From the NCBI RefSeq assembly GCF_034119865.1, contig NZ_CP139421.1, forward strand, positions 1,240,001 through 1,304,000: DNA of 64,000 nt, read 5' to 3'. Of the stretch, positions 1 to 9,020 are shown one piece after another (within the stretch, counting starts at the first letter, position 1; the number at the start of each line of letters is the position of its first letter). Under the pieces are notes generated by a model. It searched no databases. It was not told the DNA's origin and saw only the letters and a list, made by a program, of their open reading frames with translations. Source of the stretch: Algoriphagus sp. NG3 (GTDB lineage Bacteria; Bacteroidota; Bacteroidia; Cytophagales; Cyclobacteriaceae). Position numbers and translations under genes: made by a program.

Positions 1-168
1 ACTCTTGCCCAAATGGCTATAGCATGGCTGTTGAAGGACAAGAGAATCACCTCTGTGCTGGTAGGTGTATCCAGACCTGAGCAATTGGATGATAATGTGG
101 CAGCAGTAGAAAACTCCATATTCAGTCCTGATGAAGTAGCCACAATCAAAGGGATTCTGGAAGCTTGA
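1..168 (+). CDS. Aldo/keto reductase, C-terminal end (partial)
   Basis: The window opens inside this gene; only the last 55 residues are present. They read TLAQMAIAWLLKDKRITSVL and continue with VGVSRPEQLDDNV, the pattern of the last helices of NADP-dependent aldo/keto reductases of the YghZ (L-glyceraldehyde-3-phosphate reductase-like) type. The GVSRPEQL segment lies where these enzymes bind the NADPH 2'-phosphate. The stop codon TGA at 166-168 overlaps the proposed TTG start of the MFS gene at 165, so the two genes are probably translated together. Substrate cannot be judged from this fragment. Confidence 0.8.
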   Translation, partial: TLAQMAIAWLLKDKRITSVLVGVSRPEQLDDNVAAVENSIFSPDEVATIKGILEA

Positions 169-1346
169 GCTCTCAATTGACCTCCCGGAGTGCCCTGATC
201 TTGATTGTTATCGCTCAATTTCTTGGCACTTCGCTTTGGTTTGCAGGAAATGTAGTCGCACCTGAAATCAGCCAACTGCTCAATATCCCTGGGATATTGG
301 CCAGCATTACTTCAGTAGTGCAATTAGGTTTTATCCTGGGCACCTTGACGTTTGCTTTCTTTTCTATCCCAGATCGCTTTTCACCTAGTTCGGTTTTCTT
401 TTTCAGTGCAGTATTGGCCGCCAGTTTCAACCTTCTGTTAATGATTCTACCTTTAAATCTTCCTACGGTTCTATTGTGTCGATTTATGGTGGGCTTTTTT
501 CTAGCAGGGATATATCCTGTGGGGATGAAAATCGCCTCTGATTATTTTCAAAAGGGATTAGGTTCTGCTTTGGGGTATCTGGTAGGCGCATTGGTTTTAG
601 GAACTGCTTTCCCATACCTTTTAAAAGGGCTTGATGTTGTTTTTTCCTGGAAGCTGATACTTTGGGTTACTTCCGGATTGGCGCTGATAGGTGGGGCGAT
701 CGTTGGTTTTTTTGTTCCTGATGGGCCCTTTCATCATAAAAATCCCAAATTTGACATCAGGCTTATACCCACTTTAGCCAAGGTCAAAGCCCTGAAAAGT
801 GCTGCCTCAGGTTATTTTGGGCACATGTGGGAACTTTATACTTTTTGGGCTTTTGTACCGGTATTGGTGTTTTTTCTCAGAGGAGAAGGAGAAATGAAAC
901 CAGCTGATAGTTTGCTTTCGTTTTTTGTGATTGGTATTGGAGCGATCTCTTGTGCAGTGGGAGGGAAAATCGCACAGCGGGTGGGTAGTAGGAACGTGGC
1001 AGCTGTTGCACTGGCTGGATCGGGCATTTGCTGCATGTTGATTTTATTTGCTTCATCTATACCTACTGCGGCTTGGCTTGTATTGTTATTGGTTTGGGGA
1101 TTATTGATCACAGCTGATTCCCCACAGTTTTCTACGCTGGTAGCGCAGAGCGTACCTGCAGAATATAAAGGAACCGCTTTGACCTTGGTCAATTCTATAG
1201 GTTTTGCTATTTCTATACTAAGTATTCAGCTTGCCCAGTTGTTACTGCAGTGGATGAGCATTGATACTGTTTTGTCCTCGTTATTTATGGGACCTGCAGT
1301 TGGGCTTTTACTCTTTAGGAGGTATCATCGACCGGTTAAGGTTTAA
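165..1346 (+). CDS. MFS transporter
   Basis: A 393-residue protein with about 12 hydrophobic segments, the usual size for the major facilitator superfamily. The first helix carries AQFLGTSLWFAGN, and the TM4 region carries RFMVGFFLAGIYPVGMK, where a conserved Arg and the GIYP turn match sugar- or anion-type MFS carriers. The loop between TM2 and TM3 (FSIPDRFSP) is a degenerate motif A. The only start I can justify is TTG at 165, overlapping the stop of the upstream reductase; the protein begins MSSQLTSRSAL and runs straight into TM1. Substrate unknown. A bidirectional hairpin at 1430-1455 lies downstream. Confidence 0.8.
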   Translation: MSSQLTSRSALILIVIAQFLGTSLWFAGNVVAPEISQLLNIPGILASITSVVQLGFILGTLTFAFFSIPDRFSPSSVFFFSAVLAASFNLLLMILPLNLPTVLLCRFMVGFFLAGIYPVGMKIASDYFQKGLGSALGYLVGALVLGTAFPYLLKGLDVVFSWKLILWVTSGLALIGGAIVGFFVPDGPFHHKNPKFDIRLIPTLAKVKALKSAASGYFGHMWELYTFWAFVPVLVFFLRGEGEMKPADSLLSFFVIGIGAISCAVGGKIAQRVGSRNVAAVALAGSGICCMLILFASSIPTAAWLVLLLVWGLLITADSPQFSTLVAQSVPAEYKGTALTLVNSIGFAISILSIQLAQLLLQWMSIDTVLSSLFMGPAVGLLLFRRYHRPVKV

Positions 1347-1429
1347 TATGGATTGGCTATTGGCTGTGTGGTTGTTTGGGCATTTGGTATTAAGCTCCGA
1401 ATCTAGGGTAGTTTATCCTATTTAATAAA

Positions 1430-1455
1430 AAAGAGGCTCCTTTCGAAGCCTCTTT
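1430..1455. terminator. Bidirectional intrinsic terminator
   Basis: A perfect 9-bp stem, AAAGAGGCT (1430-1438) against AGCCTCTTT (1447-1455), with an 8-base loop. Read on the minus strand it runs into TTTTATTAAA, so it best fits the end of the minus-strand gene at 1474-2265. It also lies about 80 bases after the plus-strand MFS gene. Confidence 0.75.
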
Positions 1456-1473
1456 ACGTAAGTTACAACCGGA

Positions 1474-2265
1474 CTATCGAACTACGTTTTCTAATGTCGC
1501 CAGGTAAACCCATTTCTGGTCTCTGGATTTTAAGCCTTTATTGACCGCCTCTCTTTGGGCGGCTGTTTGATTGATGTCTTCGTAAGATTGTGCATTGAAA
1601 AACTGCATGTAATCTTTATACATGTTCATGGTCAAATGTGTGGATTTGGCTTCAGATCCCAGTGGCAAAGCCGTTCTCAATAAACTCCAATGGCCCATAA
1701 GATTCTGATCCACATATTTTTGGTGGATTGGTTTGAATACCTCATCTTCGGCCTTTTCATAGGTGTCAAATTCACCTTCATTTGCCTTCATCAGGTCAAA
1801 GGAAGCCAAGACACCGGGTTTCATTTGAAAATTATCCTTGGTCTCAGTGATCTTTTTCATGTATAACCTCATAGGCATGTCCCTCATCTTGAGTGATTCC
1901 TGAAATAATTTTGCAACTTGGACGCTGCTTAGATGCGGATAGGCTATTTTAGTGTATTCCATCATGGATTGTTCATCTAATCCATTCATCATTTCTACCG
2001 GATTATTGTAATAAGTGACCATGATGTATTGGAAATCGGAATTATCCGCACCAGACTGCAAGGACCAGAAGTCCCATCCTATAATTCGCTTGTCATTAAG
2101 AGCCTGTCTATATACTTTCTCCATCAGACTTTTGAATTCGATGTAATCGAAAAGTTGCTCATTTTCAACTTTGACAAATTCAAATACCATATACTGCGTT
2201 TGTTGAGCCTTGAGACTACTTACCCAAAGCATCCCACAAAGCAGAAAAAACAATAACTTCTTCAT
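1474..2265 (-). CDS. Secreted protein of unknown function
   Basis: 263 residues beginning with a clear signal peptide (MKKLLFFLLCGMLWVSSLKA, cleavage near residue 20 before QQTQ). The mature part has two roughly equal halves, each starting with a strand-like segment (YMVFEFVKVENEQ and PGVLASFDLMKANEGE) followed by a helix ending in a GWDFWSL or GHWSLLRT motif. This suggests a tandem ferredoxin-like (dimeric alpha-beta barrel) fold of the NIPSNAP/EthD sort, which is inference from pattern only. No catalytic motif is recognised. It stands alone, with a terminator just downstream. Its leader contains TTAACCCTAAACCC just before the ATG. Confidence 0.65.
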   Translation of the reverse strand: MKKLLFFLLCGMLWVSSLKAQQTQYMVFEFVKVENEQLFDYIEFKSLMEKVYRQALNDKRIIGWDFWSLQSGADNSDFQYIMVTYYNNPVEMMNGLDEQSMMEYTKIAYPHLSSVQVAKLFQESLKMRDMPMRLYMKKITETKDNFQMKPGVLASFDLMKANEGEFDTYEKAEDEVFKPIHQKYVDQNLMGHWSLLRTALPLGSEAKSTHLTMNMYKDYMQFFNAQSYEDINQTAAQREAVNKGLKSRDQKWVYLATLENVVR

Positions 2266-2584
2266 GATTATTAGGGTTTAGGGTTAATTTCGCGTTTGTA
2301 TAATTTAAAAAAATATTTTGTTGAAAAGTATTTATAACGGAGAAAATTTTTTTTTGGGGTAAAATATAGCTTAAAACTTATTTTTAATAAAGTGTTCGGG
2401 AAAATGAAAATATGGTAATTCTCTGTTTAGTCTCTTATTGTTTTGATAATCATACTCTGGTTTTATAATGCATTTTGTAAGCGGATTTTTTTTAAGTATA
2501 GGCAGTAAATTTTAGAAAATGCAGTAAAATTGGATGGTTTTAGAATAATTTAGGTAGAAGATCTAATAATATTGACTGGCATCT
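2266..2584. other. AT-rich divergent intergenic region
   Basis: 319 bases between the minus-strand secreted protein and the plus-strand GNAT. It is strongly AT-rich with A and T runs around 2305-2360. It must hold both promoters, but I found no box pair close enough to consensus to name. No small ORF with a recognisable product was seen. Confidence 0.5.
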
Positions 2585-3148
2585 ATGAATTTCCAACATG
2601 TTATCCTTGAAAATGAGCGGATACAGCTCCGCCCCCTTTCCACCTCTGATTTTCCGGCTTTGAAAGTTCTGGCAAAGGATCCTACACTCTGGCATTATTT
2701 CACCTATGATCTCAGTACAGAGGAGGAATTTGAAAATTGGGCAGTGCAGGCTATGAATGGTGCTAGGATTCAGTTTGTGGTGATTGATAAATTGATTCAG
2801 AAAATTGTAGGCAGTACAGCTTTCGGGAATTATTCCGAACGTGATCAGCGCATAGAAATAGGGTGGACTTGGTTGGGAAGAGAGTTCCATGGCACTGGCA
2901 TAAACCAGGCAATGAAACTGTTGATGCTTGAATATTGCTTCGAAAAGCTCAAGTTGAAGCGGGTGGAGATCAAAACGGATGTGCTGAATGTCCCGGCACG
3001 GAAAGCACTGCTGAAATTGGGAGCTGTAGAGGAGGGTGTGCTGAGAAGCCATACGCTACTGGCAAACGGCAGACGAAGGGATAGTATTTACTACAGCGTG
3101 CTTCAAGAAGAATGGGATTCAATCAACAAGAGAGCTGGTCAGCCTTAG
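2585..3148 (+). CDS. GNAT N-acetyltransferase (RimJ/RimL-like)
   Basis: A 187-residue single-domain GNAT. It opens with ENERIQLRPLSTSDF, the typical beta1 of the RimJ/RimL protein-acetyltransferase branch. It continues through IEIGWTWLGREFHGTGIN, which carries the acetyl-CoA pyrophosphate loop in degenerate R-E-F-H-G-T-G form. It ends with LKLKRVEIKTDVLNVPARKALLKLGAVEEG, typical of beta5/alpha4 (seen at about residues 118-150). Family members acetylate ribosomal protein N-termini or small amines; the substrate here is not predictable. The long ORF on the opposite strand is a shadow. Confidence 0.8.
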   Translation: MNFQHVILENERIQLRPLSTSDFPALKVLAKDPTLWHYFTYDLSTEEEFENWAVQAMNGARIQFVVIDKLIQKIVGSTAFGNYSERDQRIEIGWTWLGREFHGTGINQAMKLLMLEYCFEKLKLKRVEIKTDVLNVPARKALLKLGAVEEGVLRSHTLLANGRRRDSIYYSVLQEEWDSINKRAGQP

Positions 3149-3220
3149 CCAACCTGGTTGGTTATATAAAGTGCTTATTTAATTACTTTCCAAGGGATGG
3201 CTGGTCGGCACCTTCAGACA

Positions 3221-4450
3221 TTAAACACCAATCTTCAACACGGCCATAATACTTTTCAGCCCTAAGAAAAGCATCACCAGCCAAATGCCGACAGCGAGAA
3301 AGGTGTGCACTGGCTTATTTCTGAAATCGCCCATGATGCTTCGTTGACATACGATCCGGATAATCCATCCACTGACCAGAGGCAAAAGAAACCCGTTGGC
3401 CAATTGTGCCAAGGTAATCAATTGTATAGGTTTGACTCCCAAGGAGGCGAACGCCAAACCCAACAAGACAATTGTTCCCATGGAAGCTCTCATGGTTTTG
3501 GAATGGATCGATTGGTCCCAACCCATTATCCCGCAGATAACCAATCCTGCAGCCAGCGGAGCCGTGAGACTGGATGTAAGCCCTGCGGCTATTAACCCAA
3601 AACCCATGAGGTATTGGGCAAATTTCCCAAAGACTCCTTCCAGTCCTTTAGACACATCCAGTGCATTGTTGATTTCACTGCCGGAATTGGTAGAGCCCAC
3701 TATCAGTATGGCCATGGACACCATGCCACCTAGCACGATGGCAATGACTATATCTCTCCGCATCCAAGGAATATCTGCCGAACCTGACCACCTGTTTTTT
3801 GCTAAGCTGGCATAGAGAAAAAGATTGTAAGGCACGACTGTGGTCCCTATTAAAGCCACGAGCGTTGGTAGGCTCGCATCATTCCATACCGGTAAAAAAC
3901 CTGTCATAACTTCCCCCCAGTCAGGATTGGTAAGAATAGCGGTACTTATAAAGGCTAAGGACATAAAGATCACCAAGCCCACCAGCACTCGTTCTAGGGT
4001 TTTATAATTGCCCAGCCAAAGTAATGCGAAAGCAAGGAACCCTATAAACAGATTGCCGGAATGAACTTCAAAGCCGGGAAAAACTAACTTAGGTGCTTCC
4101 CAAAATACCTGCAAACCTAAATTAGCCCCTGAAATATTACCTGACTCGTATGCGGCATTTCCCAAGCCTATGGCTATCAATACCAATATCATAGAAAAAC
4201 AGCGAATAACAGGATGGCCTTGTTGGCTCCGGATGAGCTGACTCAAATCCTTGCCGGTCACTAAGCCAATCCTGCCCGAAATCTCCTGCAGTACCACTGT
4301 GGAGACAACGGATAACCCTAAGGCCCAAAGTAAGGAAAAACCAAAATTTACTCCTGCCAGTGTGCATACCGTGACGGTGCCCGGCCCGATAAAGGCTGCA
4401 GCGACGATAGGGCCGGGGCCTAGGTTTTTGAAGATGGATTTAAGATTCAA
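3221..4450 (-). CDS. Nramp-family transporter, non-canonical binding site
   Basis: 409 residues with about 11 membrane segments and the Nramp/SLC11 fold signature. TM1 ends in GPIVAAAFIGPGTVTVCTLA and the sixth helix contains IGTTVVPYNLFLYASL. In metal-transporting Nramps these sites read DPGN and MPHN, and the Asp, Asn and Met bind the ion. Here they read GPGT (residues 22-25) and VPYN (206-209), so three ligands are lost. The helix-break glycines and prolines are kept. It is therefore an Nramp relative, but a Mn2+/Fe2+ substrate should not be assumed. It stands alone on the minus strand; no partner gene or regulator is adjacent. Confidence 0.8.
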   Translation of the reverse strand: MNLKSIFKNLGPGPIVAAAFIGPGTVTVCTLAGVNFGFSLLWALGLSVVSTVVLQEISGRIGLVTGKDLSQLIRSQQGHPVIRCFSMILVLIAIGLGNAAYESGNISGANLGLQVFWEAPKLVFPGFEVHSGNLFIGFLAFALLWLGNYKTLERVLVGLVIFMSLAFISTAILTNPDWGEVMTGFLPVWNDASLPTLVALIGTTVVPYNLFLYASLAKNRWSGSADIPWMRRDIVIAIVLGGMVSMAILIVGSTNSGSEINNALDVSKGLEGVFGKFAQYLMGFGLIAAGLTSSLTAPLAAGLVICGIMGWDQSIHSKTMRASMGTIVLLGLAFASLGVKPIQLITLAQLANGFLLPLVSGWIIRIVCQRSIMGDFRNKPVHTFLAVGIWLVMLFLGLKSIMAVLKIGV

Positions 4451-4818
4451 GAATCGTTTTTTATATAAAGTGAAGAAAGGGGCTAATTCTCTTTGTTTTT
4501 CACTTAGCGCAAACTATATAAAGAAACTCAAAAAAACCGATTTTAGGGTTTGGATCAAACGAATTTGGGAGTTGTGTGCAATTACTGGTCTGTGTAAAGG
4601 TTAAAAGGAACTAAGGTAGTCTCAAGGGGCTGAGCAGATAGTTGTATTATTTCATTGTCTGCTTTTAAACTACTATTTGTGTGGGGCTTTTGACCTTTTT
4701 TATAGTGAAGACCATTTGTGAAGAGAAGAAACCCCGACAGAATGTGTCGTTAAATAGTTGTCTTTTTTAGGGGTGGAGATCCGAAAAGACTACTTTCATG
4801 AGCCAAAACTGATGACCT
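4451..4818. other. Divergent intergenic region
   Basis: 368 bases between the Nramp-like gene (minus) and rmuC (plus), AT-rich with several A and T tracts. No credible ORF, hairpin terminator or known riboswitch was seen. A TACTTTC near 4791 resembles a weak -7 box for rmuC. Confidence 0.4.
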
Positions 4819-6063
4819 ATGCCGACAGATTACCTTTTAGTGTTGATTATTCTTCTACAATTGATTCTCCTTCTTGTATTTTTTTTTCGAAGGGGAAATG
4901 ATCGGGAAAAAGCTTTCCTGCAAGCTGAGCTAAGCAGAATGAGCAAAGAACTTGAATTTGCCTTGGCTCAGTCAAGGAGAGAGGCAAGCGAGAATCTGGC
5001 GAACCAGTTTCAGTTGGTGTTCAATAGTATCCGAGCTAACTCCAAAGATCAAAATGAGGCTTTGAAAACTTTTGGGGAGGTTTTTCGCCAGAATGTACAA
5101 GAATTTAATGTGTTGCAGAAGGAGAAGTTTGAAGATCTGAACAGGAGGCAGGAAGATCTGATGAAAACGACCGAGCTGAGGCTGGAAAAGATACGTGAGA
5201 CCGTCGATGAGAAACTTCAGAAAACATTGGAAACCCGACTGGGGCAGTCTTTTGAGCTAGTGAGCAACCAGCTTCAGGCAGTGCAGAAGGGTCTGGGTGA
5301 GATGCAGAACTTGGCAAATGGAGTAGGGGATCTAAAGCGGGTATTGACTAACGTAAAAAGCCGTGGGGTGCTGGGAGAGTACCAGCTGCATGCAATATTG
5401 GAGAATTTGTTGTCACCGGACCAATATATTCTGAATGCCGAAGTAGGAAAAGGCAACAGGGAAAGGGTGGAGTTCGCAGTGAAGATGCCAGGGCAACACG
5501 AATCAGTAGTATTGCCTATTGACTCAAAGTTTCCTCAGGAATCTTATTTAAGATTGGTGGATGCGTATGATATGGCTTTAAAGCCGGAGATAGAGATCTG
5601 TAGGAATGAGCTTTTCAAAGCTGTCAAAAAAGCTGCTCAGGAAATCCAAAGCAAATATATCAATGCTCCTTATACCACGGATTTTGCAATACTTTTTCTT
5701 CCTGTGGAAAGTCTCTATGCCGAGATTCTCAGGGAGCCTGGCCTGTCTCAGCAGATCCAGCAAGACTATAAAATCGTGGTGACTGGGCCAACCACACTCT
5801 CTGCGATTTTAAACAGTCTTCAGATGGGCTTTAGAACCCTGGCTATCCAAAAAAGGAGTTCTGAGGTATGGCAGGTTTTGGGAGCGATCAAGACGGAATT
5901 CGGTAAGTTTGGAGACTTGATAGAAAGGACTCAGAAAAAATTGTCTGAGGCTAATTCAGAACTGGATAAACTGGTGGGGGCCAGAACACGGGTGATCCAA
6001 AGAAAGCTCAAAAATATTCAGGAGTTGCCAGATGCAGAGAGCAGCAAGCTTCTGGAGGATTGA
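4819..6063 (+). CDS. rmuC: DNA recombination protein RmuC
   Basis: 414 residues with the standard RmuC plan: one N-terminal membrane anchor (residues about 5-24, LLVLIILLQLILLLVFFF), a long coiled coil to about residue 170, then the RmuC domain. That domain includes NVKSRGVLGEYQLHAILENLL and VVLPIDSKFPQESYLRL, with the D-x-K acidic/basic pair of a PD-(D/E)XK-like nuclease fold, and FAILFLPVESLYAEIL. RmuC limits inversions at short inverted repeats in E. coli; the biochemical activity is inferred from the fold. The gene is monocistronic here. Confidence 0.93.
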   Translation: MPTDYLLVLIILLQLILLLVFFFRRGNDREKAFLQAELSRMSKELEFALAQSRREASENLANQFQLVFNSIRANSKDQNEALKTFGEVFRQNVQEFNVLQKEKFEDLNRRQEDLMKTTELRLEKIRETVDEKLQKTLETRLGQSFELVSNQLQAVQKGLGEMQNLANGVGDLKRVLTNVKSRGVLGEYQLHAILENLLSPDQYILNAEVGKGNRERVEFAVKMPGQHESVVLPIDSKFPQESYLRLVDAYDMALKPEIEICRNELFKAVKKAAQEIQSKYINAPYTTDFAILFLPVESLYAEILREPGLSQQIQQDYKIVVTGPTTLSAILNSLQMGFRTLAIQKRSSEVWQVLGAIKTEFGKFGDLIERTQKKLSEANSELDKLVGARTRVIQRKLKNIQELPDAESSKLLED

Positions 6064-6224
6064 AAATAGAAAAATTACGTCTGTGAAAAACCCATGAAAA
6101 ATTTAATTTTTAGGTTTTCGATTTGTTACTTTGGACGGTAATGATGAAAAGAAATGGCTTAATAGCTGATTACCATTTGGAAAGCTATTACTTTCGCGAA
6201 TTATAAATCACCTGAATTACCTCT

Positions 6225-7571
6225 ATGGGGATGAATATTGTGATTGCCGGCGCCGGAGATATGGGATATCACCTCGCTGAGCAATTAAGTTACGATAATA
6301 AGGATATCACGTTAATCGATACTGATAGAGAAGTCTTGGACTATGTAGCTTCCAAACTTGATGTGTTGACCGTGCAGGGTGACGCTACTTCATTCGAAAT
6401 CCTCACGCGGGCCAATGTAAACCGTGCCAGTATGGTGTTGTGTGTCACCACCTCCGAGAAAACCAACATAGTTACGGCGGTATTGGCGAAGCAGCTTGGT
6501 GCAAAACGTGTGATGGCCAGAGTCAGAAACCATTCTTATATGGAGACTGATAACTTAACCTATTTCAAAAACCTGGGGATAGATAATTTGATTTCCCCTA
6601 CTATGCTTTGCAGCAAGCATATCTTCAATATGATCGAAAATTCCAGTTTTACGGAGGTTTTTGATTTTGAAGGAGGGAAACTGAATATTGTTGGGATCAC
6701 CTTGGATCAAAGTAATCCCTTGGTCAATCAGCGGATTTTGGATACTAAGACCAACCCTATTTTTGAGGATATCCGTATCATAGCCATACTTCGTGACCAA
6801 AAGACCATTATCCCCCGGGGAAGTACCATTATCCGGAATAATGACCATGTGTTTTTCATTTCCAACAAGAAAAACACCCAAACAATCATGGAGGTACTCG
6901 GGCAGGAGAAGCACACCATCAAGAATGTAATGATCATCGGTGGGGATGACATGGCACTGACTACTGCATTGCGACTGGAAGATCACTACCGGGTGACCTT
7001 GATCAATAAAGATAAGGAACGGTGCAAGTGGCTAGCTGAAAACCTCAAGAGTTCTTTGGTAATCAATGGTGATTATAAAAATGTAGAATTGCTTATAGAA
7101 GAAGGCCTTGAGCAGATGGATGCGTTTCTGGCATTGACCGATTCTTCGGAGACAAACATCATAGCAAGTCTTACAGCCAAAAACCACGGGGTCTATAAGA
7201 CTATTGCCCATGTAGATACACGGGAATATATTCATATTTCCCATAGTATTGGTGTGGATTCTCTGATCAATAAAAAGCTGGTAGCTGCAAATGAGATTTC
7301 GAGATTTCTAAAAAAAGGAACTGTTGAGGCAGTTTCGGGCATATATGGGGTGGATGCCGAGTTTATCCAATATTCTGTTTGTAAGAATAACAGGTTGATC
7401 AAAAAACCGCTGAGGGAATTGCACTTCCCGGATTCTGCCATAGTGGCCGGGGTCATTCGTGGAGAACAGGTATTTATTCCTGATGGGGATTTTCAGCTAG
7501 ATCTCAATGACAAAGCAATCGTATTGGCTTTACCCGAGGCTAAAACTGCCTTAGAAAAACTCTTTCATTAA
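6225..7571 (+). CDS. trkA: Trk potassium uptake regulatory subunit TrkA
   Basis: 448 residues: two RCK units, each an NAD-binding half (TrkA_N) and a TrkA_C half. The first Rossmann motif is intact (IVIAGAGDMGYHLAEQL). The second, near residue 240 (VMIIGGDDMALTTALRL), is degenerate, so only the first half is likely to bind nucleotide tightly. TrkA is the cytosolic gating ring of the TrkH channel encoded 3 bases downstream, so the pair is an operon. The ATG at 6225 gives MGMNIV; the ATG at 6231 gives the more family-typical MNIVIAG and is an equally good start. Confidence 0.93.
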   Translation: MGMNIVIAGAGDMGYHLAEQLSYDNKDITLIDTDREVLDYVASKLDVLTVQGDATSFEILTRANVNRASMVLCVTTSEKTNIVTAVLAKQLGAKRVMARVRNHSYMETDNLTYFKNLGIDNLISPTMLCSKHIFNMIENSSFTEVFDFEGGKLNIVGITLDQSNPLVNQRILDTKTNPIFEDIRIIAILRDQKTIIPRGSTIIRNNDHVFFISNKKNTQTIMEVLGQEKHTIKNVMIIGGDDMALTTALRLEDHYRVTLINKDKERCKWLAENLKSSLVINGDYKNVELLIEEGLEQMDAFLALTDSSETNIIASLTAKNHGVYKTIAHVDTREYIHISHSIGVDSLINKKLVAANEISRFLKKGTVEAVSGIYGVDAEFIQYSVCKNNRLIKKPLRELHFPDSAIVAGVIRGEQVFIPDGDFQLDLNDKAIVLALPEAKTALEKLFH

Positions 7572-7574
7572 GGG

Positions 7575-9020
7575 ATGATTCATTTTAAAGAAATCGGGAA
7601 AATCATGGGGGCACTCTTAGTGCTGATATCCTTACTGATGCTTCCCGGGATGATTTTTTCTATCTATTTTGACGAGGATCCCTGGCCGATATTGAGTTCT
7701 GCGGTGATCACAATGATCATAGGATTGATTCTGTTTTTCTCTTTTTCCAAGCAGGATCAGAATATCCGAAAAAGAGAAGGGTACCTCATCGTTGCCCTAA
7801 GCTGGGTTTTTATGGCTGGCTTTGGTATGCTTCCCTATGTTTTTAGCCAGCAGATAGGTGGCTTTGCCAATACCCTTTTCGAAACCATGTCTGGGCTCAC
7901 AACTACAGGCGCATCGATTTTGACCGATATAGAGGCTATGCCCAAGGGTTTGCTTTTTTGGAGAAGTATGACCCAGTGGATAGGTGGATTGGGGATTATC
8001 GTTTTGACAGTGGCTATATTTCCTTTGTTGGGAATAGGGGGGATTGAACTGTTTGTAGCTGAATCGCCCGGCCCTACTTCTGATAAGGTTCACCCTCGGA
8101 TATCTGAGACGGCAAAGCGTCTCTGGTATGTGTATGTTGGACTTACCGTTTTAGCAACTTTGCTTTATTGGGCAGGAGGAATGACCTTTTTTGATGCGAT
8201 CAACCATGCGCTCACTACGATGGCCACGGGAGGTTTTTCTACAAAAAATGCCAGTATGGCTTATTATGATTCCGCATTCATACAATATGTGGCGATTGTT
8301 TTTATGTTTTTGGCAGGTACCAACTTCACTGTGATCTATTTTGGGTTGATAGGGAAATTTAGAAGAGTATTGCGGAGTGATGAGTTCAAGACTTACGGTT
8401 TGGCTTTATTAGGAATTTCCATCATCCTGTATTTTCCTATTTCCACTATAGAACCCAGTTCTGAATTAGCTTTTAGAAAATCCCTGTTTCAGGTGGTTTC
8501 TCTGGTGACGACTACCGGCTATGTGACGGATGATTATACCAAGTACAGTCAAGGGGTTACTTTTATATGTTTTATGTTGCTTTTTATGGGAGGAAGTGCA
8601 GGTTCTACAGCGGGTGGAATCAAGTTTGTAAGACACCTCACTTTCATCAAGAATTCCTGGCTCGAGTTCAAACGCTTAGTGCATCCTAGAGCCATCGTCC
8701 CCTTGATCATTAATGGGGATCGGGTGACAGGGCGTATTATCACGCACATCATGAATTTTCTCCTGATTTATCTGTTGACGTTTGTGCTGGGAGCTTTGGC
8801 ACTTTCCCTGATGGGTTATGATCTGCCTACCTCACTGGGGGCAGTGGCTACTTCACTTGGGAATGTAGGGCCTGGAATCGGGGCTGTAGGTCCGGTGGAT
8901 AATTTTGCGTTTTTCTCACCCACTGCAAAGATTTTCCTGTCTTTCATAATGCTTCTGGGCAGGTTGGAGCTATTTACCATTTTGATCCTGTTTACTCCTT
9001 ATTTCTGGAGAGCAAATTAA
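7575..9020 (+). CDS. trkH: Trk potassium uptake channel TrkH
   Basis: 481 residues, membrane protein of the TrkH/KtrB superfamily. The four selectivity-filter loops are visible as TTTGASIL, TMATGGFST, VTTTGYVTDDY and TSLGNVGPG, each contributing the filter glycine to the K+ pore. An early ETMSGLTTTGASIL and the GTNFTVIYFGLIG helix are typical. It forms the K+ conduction subunit with TrkA from the same operon. Its stop codon overlaps the convergent helicase gene by 4 bases, with no room for a separate terminator. Confidence 0.94.
   Translation: MIHFKEIGKIMGALLVLISLLMLPGMIFSIYFDEDPWPILSSAVITMIIGLILFFSFSKQDQNIRKREGYLIVALSWVFMAGFGMLPYVFSQQIGGFANTLFETMSGLTTTGASILTDIEAMPKGLLFWRSMTQWIGGLGIIVLTVAIFPLLGIGGIELFVAESPGPTSDKVHPRISETAKRLWYVYVGLTVLATLLYWAGGMTFFDAINHALTTMATGGFSTKNASMAYYDSAFIQYVAIVFMFLAGTNFTVIYFGLIGKFRRVLRSDEFKTYGLALLGISIILYFPISTIEPSSELAFRKSLFQVVSLVTTTGYVTDDYTKYSQGVTFICFMLLFMGGSAGSTAGGIKFVRHLTFIKNSWLEFKRLVHPRAIVPLIINGDRVTGRIITHIMNFLLIYLLTFVLGALALSLMGYDLPTSLGAVATSLGNVGPGIGAVGPVDNFAFFSPTAKIFLSFIMLLGRLELFTILILFTPYFWRAN

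Noticed and set aside
2540..3052. 170-codon minus-strand ORF opposite the GNAT
   Set aside because: It is antisense to a gene with clear GNAT motifs and resembles no family.
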